From CAZHFW01 sp964531675 (GTDB lineage: Bacteria > Planctomycetota > Phycisphaerae > Phycisphaerales > UBA1924): DNA of 64,000 nucleotides. This document shows positions 43,683 to 51,820 of the stretch, in pieces. The DNA lies in the NCBI GenBank assembly GCA_964531675.1, contig CAZHFW010000013.1, positions 1 to 64,000 on the forward strand. The letters are read 5' to 3'. A program made the translations under genes and the position numbers. The notes below the pieces were generated by a model. The model searched no databases. It was not told where the DNA came from and saw nothing but the letters and a program-made list of their open reading frames with translations. Within the stretch, counting starts at the first letter, position 1; each line of letters begins with the position of its first letter.

Positions 43683-43768
43683 GTCGTGGCTCCTCAAAGG
43701 AGCGTCCACGTTATCAGGTTGCACGCCCTTTGGATGAGCAGGCCAGACAATCCCAGGAACGGACGGCC

Positions 43769-44317
43769 ATGGGACCTTTGGTGCCCGAACCGGTGCACGG
43801 GTCACCCGCGGACCTGCTTCCCGCGCCGCCGGATGCGCTGATCCCGGAGGACAGGCTTCCCTTCGAGTCCGAAGGCCCTTGGTGGAGGCCGGGCTGGCAG
43901 CACGTGGCGCGGGTCATTGCATGGCGCTGGGTGATTCTGCTTCCAGCGCTGGCGATCGGGATCGGCGGGCCTTACGAGCTAATCATGGACCGTGCGTTCA
44001 TGCCCATGGCAGCGGCGTCGTTCAAGCTCATCGTCTTTTCGTGGGGCGTGATCATCACGATCGTGGCGTGGGGAATCCGCCACGCGGTCGCCGGCCGCAA
44101 GGACATGTTCTGCATCCACTGCGGCTATTCGGTGCACGGGCTCGGCGAGCGCGGCCAGTGTCCCGAGTGCGGACGCTTCTTCAACGTCTCGATGATCAAC
44201 GAGTATCGCAAGGACCCGCACTTCTTCGTCCAGCGCCACAAGGCGCTGAAGAACGCCAGGCCCAGCGTGATCTTCCGGGCCGGGACGGGCCCCACCGCCA
44301 ACGACGGCACGCGTTGA
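43769..44317 (+). CDS. Membrane protein with zinc-ribbon
   Basis: 182 residues from ATG 43769 with AGGAA upstream; a TTG 39 bases earlier is the other choice. Two TM helices (about 49-71 and 81-103) followed by a cytoplasmic zinc ribbon CIHCGYSVHGLGERGQCPECG, then a basic tail. The CxxCGYxLxGL-CPECG pattern is widespread in planctomycete membrane proteins and of unknown role. Its 3' end is four bases from the convergent DinB-family gene. Confidence 0.75.
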   Translation: MGPLVPEPVHGSPADLLPAPPDALIPEDRLPFESEGPWWRPGWQHVARVIAWRWVILLPALAIGIGGPYELIMDRAFMPMAAASFKLIVFSWGVIITIVAWGIRHAVAGRKDMFCIHCGYSVHGLGERGQCPECGRFFNVSMINEYRKDPHFFVQRHKALKNARPSVIFRAGTGPTANDGTR

Positions 44318-44320
44318 GCA

Positions 44321-44797
44321 TCACCAGCCCAGGGGCTTGCCGAGCAGCTGCCGCTTCTTGCGGAGGTGCTCCATGTGGTGGTTCACGTGCCAGACGTAGA
44401 GCTCGACCATGCCTCCGAGGGTCATCAGGCCGTTCTGATTGTGGACGCCCTGCCTGGCGAAGGCCTCGTCGGGGAGGGTGCGGAGCCACTGCGCGTTGAA
44501 CTTGCGGTTGAGCGCGAAGATGTCGGTGACGAGCTTGAGATCGGCCCGGTGATACTCAAGCTTGCTGGCCATCGCGGTCTCGTCGTAGGCGATGATGAGC
44601 GGCTTGTCCTCGGCGGCGATGCGGCGCATGCGATGCGTGGCGGCCAGATCGCTCTCGAGCAGGTGGACGACGATCTGCTGGATGCTCCAGGTGCCCGGGA
44701 TCGGGAACGCGTGAAGATCCGGGGCTGAAAGTCCCTGGATCGCGCGTGCGGGCACATCGGCGAGGGCTTCGAACTGGTCGATGACAGAGCGGTTCAT
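44321..44797 (-). CDS. DinB-family four-helix protein
   Basis: 158 residues. DinB/YfiT-like fold with three putative metal-binding histidines: the first in IVVHLLES (about residue 45), and the pair in WHVNHHMEHL near the C-terminus. DinB-like proteins are metal-dependent hydrolase or thiol-S-transferase relatives; the actual substrate is not known. Immediately downstream, on the same strand, of the SDR gene at 44820 (22-base gap). Confidence 0.88.
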   Translation of the reverse strand: MNRSVIDQFEALADVPARAIQGLSAPDLHAFPIPGTWSIQQIVVHLLESDLAATHRMRRIAAEDKPLIIAYDETAMASKLEYHRADLKLVTDIFALNRKFNAQWLRTLPDEAFARQGVHNQNGLMTLGGMVELYVWHVNHHMEHLRKKRQLLGKPLGW

Positions 44798-44819
44798 GGT
44801 TCCCTCCGGGAATGCGTGT

Positions 44820-45500
44820 TCAGAACGGGATGGGCTGCCCCTCGTAGTTGAGGAACTTGCCCGAGTCCGAGAGCTTGAGGCGATCGGCGACCGCGATGAG
44901 CGAGCGGATGCTCTCGGCGGGGTCGAGGGGTGCGTCGGGTCCGCCCATGTCGGTCTTGTTCCAGCCCGGGCAGAAGCTCACGACGATGATGCCGTCGGGG
45001 ATGAGATCCTTGGCCATGCGCGCCGAGATCATGTTGAGGGCCGCCTTGCTCGCGCAGTAGGCGTAGCTGAACCCCTGCCTGCCGTAGGTGATCGAGCCGA
45101 GCGTGCTGGAGATGTTCAGGACCTTCTTCTGGTGTCCCGCGCGGAGATTGGAGGCCAGCGCCCGGGTGAGCAGCGCGGGCGCGAAGGTGTTGATCCGAAA
45201 GACGCGCTCGAAGGCCTCGACGGAGATGGATTCGAAGGAGGGATCCTGCTCGGTCACGCCCGCGTTGTTCACCAGGATGTCGATGCTGCGGCCCTTGAGC
45301 TTGTGGGCCAGCGCCTGGATGCTGTGCGGGTCTGAGACCTCAAGCGGCACGATTTCCTTGGCGAGGCTGATCAGATCGAGCGGGAGCTTCTGCTGACTGC
45401 GGACCGCGGCGATGACGTGATCGCCGCGCTGCGCGTAGTGCTTGACGAACTCGAGGCCCAGACCTCGGTTGGCGCCGGTGACAAGAACCGTGCTCGACAT
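44820..45500 (-). CDS. SDR-family oxidoreductase
   Basis: 226 residues. TGANRGLGLE (8-17) nucleotide motif, ILVNNAG, and YAYCASKAALNM active-site YxxxK. Short loop regions and FCPGWNKTDMGG near the C-terminus are like carbonyl reductase/C-factor-type SDRs. Substrate unknown. Seems co-directional with the DinB-family gene downstream. Confidence 0.92.
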   Translation of the reverse strand: MSSTVLVTGANRGLGLEFVKHYAQRGDHVIAAVRSQQKLPLDLISLAKEIVPLEVSDPHSIQALAHKLKGRSIDILVNNAGVTEQDPSFESISVEAFERVFRINTFAPALLTRALASNLRAGHQKKVLNISSTLGSITYGRQGFSYAYCASKAALNMISARMAKDLIPDGIIVVSFCPGWNKTDMGGPDAPLDPAESIRSLIAVADRLKLSDSGKFLNYEGQPIPF

Positions 45501-45580
45501 GCGTGGCTCCGTGGTTGCTCGACGCGGGTGGTTGGATGCACCCGCTGCTTCGGGGTTTCCTGAACTTCAGACTCAGCGCC

Positions 45581-45910
45581 TCAGCCGGGCTTCTTCCAGC
45601 CCGATTCCTTGTCTTTTCCGAGGACGCCCGCGGACTGCTTGATGCAGCGCAGGCACGCGTGCTCGGTCGAGTGGATCGGGCTGGTCCAGTGGAGGCCTTC
45701 GCGGTGCTCCAGGCAGAGCCGGCACGTCGCGTCCGGGGGGAGCGCCGACCCGACCTGCTGGAGCACGACCTCGGTGTACGCGACCGTGAGGCACGACGAG
45801 CAGATCAGGCTGCCGCGATGCCCCTCCACCATCGGGCGGTCCTCCGCCCACGAGCGGCGGCAGAAGTCGCACTTGAAGAAGTCATTGCCCTGGGCGTTCT
45901 CGTCGTGCAT
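45581..45910 (-). CDS. Small protein with two Cys4 zinc-ribbon motifs
   Basis: 109 residues. First set Cys14, Cys17, Cys37, Cys40 (CDFCRRSW ... ICSSC), similar to the ClpX-type C4 zinc finger (zf-C4_ClpX); second set Cys63, Cys66, Cys86, Cys89. No ATPase part. A free ClpX-zinc-finger-like domain could bind proteins or nucleic acid; the role is unknown. Its start lies three bases from the stop of the ABC exporter gene, so the two may be co-transcribed. Confidence 0.8.
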   Translation of the reverse strand: MHDENAQGNDFFKCDFCRRSWAEDRPMVEGHRGSLICSSCLTVAYTEVVLQQVGSALPPDATCRLCLEHREGLHWTSPIHSTEHACLRCIKQSAGVLGKDKESGWKKPG

Positions 45911-45913
45911 GGT

Positions 45914-47755
45914 TCAGCTCAGGAGCTGGTTGCGGGCCAGGTTCGCGTAGATCTCGCAGCGGGTCAGGAGTTCGCGGTGGGTCCCGATGTCCACCACGCG
46001 GCCCTGATCCATGACGACGATGCGGTCGGCGTTGAGGACGGTGCTCAGGCGGTGGGCCACGATGAGGCACGTCCTGCCGTGGGAGAACTCGCCGATGGCC
46101 TCGGCGATCTTGGCCTCCGAGTCGGCGTCGATCATGCTCGTCGCCTCGTCGAGGATGAGGATCGCGGGGTTGCGGAGGATGGCCCGCGCGATCGCGATGC
46201 GCTGGCGCTGGCCGCCGGAGAGCGAGAGCCCCTGCTCGGCGACCGGCGTGTCGTAGCCTTGCGGGAGCTTCTCGATGAACTCGTGGGCGCGGGCCTGCTT
46301 GGCCGCGTTGACGATCTGTTCCTGGGTCGCGACGCCGGCGCCGTAGGCGATGTTGGCGCGGATGGTGCCCTGGAAGAGCACGGTCTCCTGGGTGACCACG
46401 CCGATCTGCGAGCGGAGGCTCCGCACGCCGACTTCGCGGATATCCCTGCTGTCGACGGTCACTTTGCCCGACTGGGGATCAAAGAGGCGGGGCACCAGCG
46501 CGAGAAGGGTCGTTTTGCCTGAGCCGTTGGGTCCGACGACCGCGACGGTCTCGCCATGGCGGACCGAGAGCGACACGTTGCGGAGCGAAGGCTCGCGGGC
46601 GGTGGGATACGTGAAGGTGACGTCGTCGAAGGCGATGGAGGAGGCGTGCCTGGGGAGCTTGGGGAGCTTGACGCCATGGCCGGGCTCGGGCGTTTCCTTG
46701 AGCAGTTCGAGCACGCGGTCGGCGCCCGCGCTGGAGGCCTGGATGTCGTTGAGCAGGCCCGTCAGGGGCTTGAGCGAAGCGCCCGCGGCGCCGAGCGCGA
46801 CGAGGGTCATGAAGAAGTCGGCGGGGTTCAGGGCGCGGTCGATGATCGCCTTGGCCGCGACCAGGACCAGACCGCCCAGGACGAAGATCGCGAGCGTCTC
46901 GACCAGCGGGCTGGCGATGGCGCGGGCGGTGCGGACGCGGTTGAGCTCGCGCATCACCTGCTTGTTCAGGCGGTGGAAGCGACCCGCTTCGTAACGCTCG
47001 GTGGTGTGCACCTTCACGACGCGGAGGCCTTGCAAGGCCTCGGTGGTCGCGCGGTACAGGTCCGCCTGCGAGTGCAAGGCCGAGCGGCTGGCCCGGCGGA
47101 TCTTCTTGCCGAGCTTGCGGATGATCGTGCCCAGCACCAGCCCCACGCCGATCGCGATGAACGCCAGGCGGGGCTCGATGAGGAACGCTGCGGTCAGGGC
47201 CGAGACGCCCTTGGTGACCTGGGCCAGGGCCTTGGAGAGCAGCGTGTTGAACCCGGTGCCCAGGCTCGACGTGTCGTTGATGATCCGGCTGATCGAGTCC
47301 ATCGGGCCGGAGGCGACGATGGTCTTCAGCGGAAGCCTGAGCGTGCGGTGGAAGCACTCGCGGCGGATCGCGGTGATGCTCCGGTTGACCACCGTGAGCG
47401 AGAGGTAGGCGTGCAGGAAGTTTGCGGTGGCCCCGAAGACCGTCAGGACCGCCAGGCCGCAGACGCTCCAGAGGATCGCGTCGAACTGCGCGCTCTTGTC
47501 GTGCCCGCCCGGGAGGAGATTGAGGACGGAGCTCGGGACCGCGACGCCCGTGCGGACCGCCAGGGCCATGGAGCCCTCGGCGGCCAGTTCGCGCAGGCTG
47601 GTCGGATCTTCGTCGAGGACGCGCTCGAGCAGAGGCCTGACCGCGACGATGCCCGCGCCCATGCTTCCCGCAGACATGATCGCGAAGAACACCGCGCCCA
47701 CCACGGTCACGCGGTAGCGGAGCATGCGACGGGCCAGCTGCCAGAAGGGGCTCAC
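45914..47755 (-). CDS. ABC exporter, fused permease and ATPase (MsbA/LmrA-type)
   Basis: 613 residues, GTG start. N-terminal transmembrane domain with six predicted helices (about 15-330) followed by the ATP-binding domain: Walker A GPNGSGKTT (about 406-414), signature SLSGGQRQR (about 508), Walker B ILILDEATS and the switch His in IVAHRLST. Half-transporter architecture, so a homodimer is expected, exporting lipid, lipid-linked glycan or drug. A long second periplasmic segment between TM1 and TM2 is unusual. Confidence 0.94.
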   Translation of the reverse strand: MSPFWQLARRMLRYRVTVVGAVFFAIMSAGSMGAGIVAVRPLLERVLDEDPTSLRELAAEGSMALAVRTGVAVPSSVLNLLPGGHDKSAQFDAILWSVCGLAVLTVFGATANFLHAYLSLTVVNRSITAIRRECFHRTLRLPLKTIVASGPMDSISRIINDTSSLGTGFNTLLSKALAQVTKGVSALTAAFLIEPRLAFIAIGVGLVLGTIIRKLGKKIRRASRSALHSQADLYRATTEALQGLRVVKVHTTERYEAGRFHRLNKQVMRELNRVRTARAIASPLVETLAIFVLGGLVLVAAKAIIDRALNPADFFMTLVALGAAGASLKPLTGLLNDIQASSAGADRVLELLKETPEPGHGVKLPKLPRHASSIAFDDVTFTYPTAREPSLRNVSLSVRHGETVAVVGPNGSGKTTLLALVPRLFDPQSGKVTVDSRDIREVGVRSLRSQIGVVTQETVLFQGTIRANIAYGAGVATQEQIVNAAKQARAHEFIEKLPQGYDTPVAEQGLSLSGGQRQRIAIARAILRNPAILILDEATSMIDADSEAKIAEAIGEFSHGRTCLIVAHRLSTVLNADRIVVMDQGRVVDIGTHRELLTRCEIYANLARNQLLS

Positions 47756-47818
47756 AAGGGGCTGAGCGTAGGAGCTCTCGACCCTCGACGCCCGGCCGAT
47801 CCGGGTTTGGTTCGGTGT

Positions 47819-49222
47819 TTACTTGCGGGCCAGCTCGGGAATCAGCAGGCCGAGCTCCCAGCGCAGACATTGCTCGAGGCTGGGGGTGAGGAACGTGAAC
47901 CCCGCGCCCTCCAGAGCTTCGGGCACCACGTTGGTCCCGCGGAGCAGGACTTCACGGCCCATCTCGCCGAAGGCGGCTTTGAGGAGCCACTCGGGAATGT
48001 TGCCGAGCCTCATGACCTTGAGGAGCCTCGCGAGGGTCTCGGCGAACTCGAACTGACGCACCGCGCCGGGGGCGGCCAGGTTCACCGGACCGGCGACGTG
48101 CTCGTTCATCAGGGCAAAGTGCAGCGCGCCGATGGTGTCGTCGATGCTGATCCAGGGCCAGTACTGGAAGCCATCGCCCAGACGCCCGCCCAGGCCGAGC
48201 TTGAACTTGGATTCGAGCTCCGCCAGAGCGCCGCCTTCGGAAGAGAGCACGATACCGATGCGCGGCAGCACGAGCCTCACGCCGAGCTCTTCGACAGGCT
48301 GGGCCGCACGCTCCCACTCGACGCACAGATCCGCGAGGAAGCCCTCGCCCGGGCGGGAATCTTCGGTGAGGGGCTCGACGCCGCGATCGCCGTAGTACCC
48401 GATGGCAGAGGCGGAGATGAACGTGCGGGGCTTGGCGCCAAGGGAGGCGATGGTGCGGGCCAGCAGCGCGGTGCTTTCGATTCGGCTGTTGCGGATCTCT
48501 TCCTTGGTCTTGCGGCTCCACGACTGATTCAGCGTCGCGCCCGCGAGGTGGATGATCGTGTCCGCGCCTTCCAGGGCCGCAGCATCGACCTGGCCTGAAG
48601 CGGGATCCCAGCGGATCTCCACGCCGCCCTCGCGATGACGGGGTTCGCGGCGGACCAGCGCGTCGACGCGATGTCCCGCGGTCGTGAGGAACGCGCAGAG
48701 CTGCCTGCCGATGAGCCCCGATGCGCCGCTGACGACGATGCGCTGGCGCGGGGCCGACGCGAAGGCCTGCTGGCGGACCAGGTCCAATCTCGTGCGCGCA
48801 TGGCGGTAGATGAACGTGCGGTCCAGATCGCGGACGATCGCCTTGGCGGTGCCGCTGCGCCCAAGGACCGCGGTGGGCATCTCGTAGCGGAGGTTGTCCT
48901 GCAGCAGCCCGATGGTCGGGTTGAAGCGAGCGCCGGTGCGGCGGTCCTTCAGGAAGCGGTGTTCGTGCGTCCAGCTCGCGAACGGGCCGCGGGTCTGGAA
49001 CTCGTCGAAGCCCTCGGTGGTGGGCGCGAAGCGGGCCTCGTAGCGCGAGCCATGGATGTCGAGGGACACGCTGCCTTCGGGTGTCCCGACGCGTTCCTCG
49101 TGGACGATCTTGATCTGCTCCCACGGAGGCGTCAGGCGCGCGGTGATTCCCGGGGCGCTGTGATACGCCTGCAGGACCGCCGGCACGACCGGCATCACGC
49201 TGGTACGCGAGTACTCGGGCAT
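47819..49222 (-). CDS. TIGR01777-type NAD-dependent epimerase with N-terminal SRPBCC domain
   Basis: 467 residues. Residues about 1-160 resemble a cyclase/dehydrase SRPBCC ligand-binding domain (ARFAPTTEGFDEFQTRGPFASWTHEHRF). From about 162 a Rossmann epimerase domain starts with VVSGASGLIGRQL and contains TIIHLAGATLNQSWS, SASAIGYYGDRG and the C-terminal DUF1731-like part (PEWLLKAAFGEMGREVLLRG). This fusion is known in TIGR01777 proteins (sulA/yfcH relatives) across bacteria; substrate not defined. Confidence 0.92.
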   Translation of the reverse strand: MPEYSRTSVMPVVPAVLQAYHSAPGITARLTPPWEQIKIVHEERVGTPEGSVSLDIHGSRYEARFAPTTEGFDEFQTRGPFASWTHEHRFLKDRRTGARFNPTIGLLQDNLRYEMPTAVLGRSGTAKAIVRDLDRTFIYRHARTRLDLVRQQAFASAPRQRIVVSGASGLIGRQLCAFLTTAGHRVDALVRREPRHREGGVEIRWDPASGQVDAAALEGADTIIHLAGATLNQSWSRKTKEEIRNSRIESTALLARTIASLGAKPRTFISASAIGYYGDRGVEPLTEDSRPGEGFLADLCVEWERAAQPVEELGVRLVLPRIGIVLSSEGGALAELESKFKLGLGGRLGDGFQYWPWISIDDTIGALHFALMNEHVAGPVNLAAPGAVRQFEFAETLARLLKVMRLGNIPEWLLKAAFGEMGREVLLRGTNVVPEALEGAGFTFLTPSLEQCLRWELGLLIPELARK

Positions 49223-49320
49223 CGACCCCTGAGTATCGGTCGGCAGAGCCCCGCGGATGGGGGTCGCCCGGGATTCCGAGGGAAGCGACTGGCGATCATT
49301 TTGAGTTATCGGACGCTGAT

Positions 49321-50589
49321 TCAGCGGCGGTCTTCGATCAGGTCGCTCAGGACGGCGTCCGCCGCACGCCTTCCCGAGACCATGGCCCCGTTCAGGCTGG
49401 CGTTCTCGCGGTGGTCCCCGGCGACGAAGAGCCTGGGCTCGATCCGGGCGGGCCTGTACGGATTGGCCAGCGCGCCGGGGAGCTGCTGGGGAAGCGCGTG
49501 CGGGATCTCGTAGGTGCGCAGGTGCTTCCAGGCGTCCACCTGATCGCCGAACCAGCCCCGCATCTGCGCGATCGCGGCGTTCTGGAGTCGAGCCGCGTCC
49601 AGGTCCGCGACCGCGCCGGCGGTGGAGAGGGAGATGAGGTGCTTGCCCTGGGGGGCGTAGCCCGGCGCGACCAGCGAGTGGACCGCGACGTGATTGATCG
49701 GGCCGGCGCCATCACCATCGAGGACGAGGATCGGTTCATCCACCGGGGCGCGCTCGGCGGCGAAGTAGAGCGTCGTAGAAGAAACCCAGAGGGTGTTGAG
49801 GTCACGAGCACGCGTGCCGGTGAGGGCCGCGGCGGCATGGCTCTCGGTCGCGACCACCACCGCGGCGGCGTCGAGCGTCTGACCCGAGTCGAGCGTCACC
49901 ATGCCAGGCTCAACCTTGGCGACGCGGGTGTTGAGCCTGAGCGAGCCATCGGGAAGTCCGGCGGCGAGCTGCTCGGGGATGCGCTGCATGCCGCCTGCGG
50001 GGAGGGCGGTCGTTCCCGAGTTGAACATGCGGAACGTGAACTCGAACATCCGGCTGGAGGTCTGCAGCGAGCGATCGAAGAAGACGCCGCCAAAGAACGG
50101 GCGGAAGAATCGGTCGATGGAGGCCTCGGAGAACCCCTCGTGCCGGAGACGATCGATCGTGGATGACTCGGGGCGTCTCCAGAGATCATCGAGGGATCCC
50201 GCGAGGATGCGCTGGCGGAGCACGCCGAGCTTGAGCTTGTCGGTGGGCGTGGAAACAGGTGAAAGGAACGCGGCGGCCGCGTCGATGGGCTTCTTCCACG
50301 GATCGGCGACGCGGTGGAACTTTCCCTGGAAGCGGATCAGCGCGCCGGGGTAGAACGTGCCGAGCTTGAGCGCGTCCATGTTGAGCACCGCCTGGGCCTC
50401 GGGATAGGCGGTGAGGAGCACCTGGAACCCGCGATCCAGGGCGAAGCCATCGACCATGTCCGTGCGCACGCGCCCGCCGACCGCGTCCTGTCCTTCCAGG
50501 ACGAGGACCGGGACGCCTTGGGCGCTGAGGTGCTTGGCGCAGCAGAGGCCGGCCAATCCGGCGCCCACGATGATCACGGGTCGGGTCAT
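49321..50589 (-). CDS. FAD-dependent amine oxidase/phytoene-desaturase-like protein
   Basis: 422 residues from ATG 50589. Rossmann IIVGAGLAGLCCAKHL (4-19) with a following VLEGQDAVGGRVRTD, as in flavin-containing amine oxidase and carotenoid desaturase relatives; C-terminal VAGDHRENASLNGAMVSGRRAA closes the FAD site. The overall pattern fits bacterial protoporphyrinogen/phytoene-dehydrogenase-like proteins of unknown substrate. A TAT or Sec signal is absent. Confidence 0.88.
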   Translation of the reverse strand: MTRPVIIVGAGLAGLCCAKHLSAQGVPVLVLEGQDAVGGRVRTDMVDGFALDRGFQVLLTAYPEAQAVLNMDALKLGTFYPGALIRFQGKFHRVADPWKKPIDAAAAFLSPVSTPTDKLKLGVLRQRILAGSLDDLWRRPESSTIDRLRHEGFSEASIDRFFRPFFGGVFFDRSLQTSSRMFEFTFRMFNSGTTALPAGGMQRIPEQLAAGLPDGSLRLNTRVAKVEPGMVTLDSGQTLDAAAVVVATESHAAAALTGTRARDLNTLWVSSTTLYFAAERAPVDEPILVLDGDGAGPINHVAVHSLVAPGYAPQGKHLISLSTAGAVADLDAARLQNAAIAQMRGWFGDQVDAWKHLRTYEIPHALPQQLPGALANPYRPARIEPRLFVAGDHRENASLNGAMVSGRRAADAVLSDLIEDRR

Positions 50590-50655
50590 GCCCGCATTGT
50601 GCGCACGCACGCGGCGGTTCTCAAAGCCCGCGGCAAGTTCGTGCGCGCGATTCGA

Positions 50656-51615
50656 TCAGAAGCGAGCCCAGGCGAACCCCGGAGGGATCAGATCCTCGCG
50701 GTTGTTGAGAATCCCGACCAGGAACTCCAGTCCTTCGGCGAGGCGCGGGCCGGGGCGATTGAAGTACTGGTTGCCATCGACCAAATACACGCGCCGATTC
50801 CGGACCGCGGGGAGCGAGTTCCACCAGGGCTGCGTGAAAAGTGCGCGGGCCATCTCACGGGTGCGGGGAAGGTCGACGCCGCAGGGGCAGATCACGAGGA
50901 CTTGCGGCTGGGACGCGACCAGGACTTCGGGCGGAACGCGGACGGACTTGCCGGCCTTGCGGTAGGCCTGTTGCATGCCTTCGGCGGTGCCGGCTTCGGG
51001 GTCGGGGGTGGGCGGATTGAGCGGATGGACGCCGCCGGCGCGTTCGATGAGCTGGGGCGTCCAGTGGCCTCCGATGAACAGCGGGTCGGTCCATTCCAGG
51101 AAGGCGACCGATGGGCCATCGATGAAGGCGTTGACGTGCTCGATGGCCTGGAACATGCGTTCCCGCAGCGCGGAGACCGCGGCGAGGGCCTGAGGTTCGA
51201 GTCCCACGGCACGTCCCACGGTCATGTGGTCGTCGAGGACCGCCTCCACGGTGTGGGGGTTGAGGCTGACGATGGCGGGGACCGGATCGAGGGTGGAGGC
51301 GATGCCGCGGACGGTGTTCAGGTCGATGGAGCAGACGGCACAGAGGTCCTGGGTGAGGATCACGTCGGGTTTGAGATCCCTCAACTTCTGGACGTCGAGG
51401 GTGTACAAGGACTGACCGGTCGAGAGCTGATCGCGGACTTGGCGGTCGATTTCGGCGGGATCGGAGACGCCCGGGGCACGCTGTCCTGTGAGGACGGGGC
51501 GGTCGAGGATGGTGCGGGGGTGGTCGCATTCGTGCGACCGCCCGACGAGGAGGTGCTCGCCGCCGATCTGACAGAGGATTTCGGTCGCGGATGGGAGCAG
51601 GCTGACGACGCGCAT
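50656..51615 (-). CDS. BtuF-like periplasmic-binding-fold protein without signal peptide
   Basis: 319 residues from ATG 51615 (MRVVSLLPSATEI). The two lobes of a cobalamin/iron-siderophore binding protein are seen: ILCQIGGEHLLVGRSHECDHP, DLKPDVILTQDLCAVC, then FLEWTDPLFIGGHWTPQLIERAGG and a C-terminal VDGNQYFNRPGPRLAEGLE. The Trp/Cys-rich centre resembles BtuF. Neither ATG 51615 nor upstream in-frame codons give a signal peptide, and no btuCD transporter genes are near. A cytosolic B12-handling use is a possible reading. Confidence 0.8.
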   Translation of the reverse strand: MRVVSLLPSATEILCQIGGEHLLVGRSHECDHPRTILDRPVLTGQRAPGVSDPAEIDRQVRDQLSTGQSLYTLDVQKLRDLKPDVILTQDLCAVCSIDLNTVRGIASTLDPVPAIVSLNPHTVEAVLDDHMTVGRAVGLEPQALAAVSALRERMFQAIEHVNAFIDGPSVAFLEWTDPLFIGGHWTPQLIERAGGVHPLNPPTPDPEAGTAEGMQQAYRKAGKSVRVPPEVLVASQPQVLVICPCGVDLPRTREMARALFTQPWWNSLPAVRNRRVYLVDGNQYFNRPGPRLAEGLEFLVGILNNREDLIPPGFAWARF

Positions 51616-51820
51616 GGGTTGGGGCTCGGCGGGGGTTGAAGAGCCAGTGGCGGCATGTCCGGGGGTGGTGGAGAAAGACCCGGAAAAGGGCCAAACAAGG
51701 GGGCCGGAGAACGGGTATAACCATACCGTTCCCGACGGCGTGAGCCGGGCGGGATCCAGACGCCTCATGGGCGTGGGAGCGAGCAGCGTGGAACGCGATC
51801 ACGGATCGGACAGGAGCAGC

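Noticed and set aside
46556..48598. 680-codon plus-strand frame
   Set aside because: Overlaps the ABC exporter and TIGR01777 genes, which have Walker and Rossmann motifs on the other strand.
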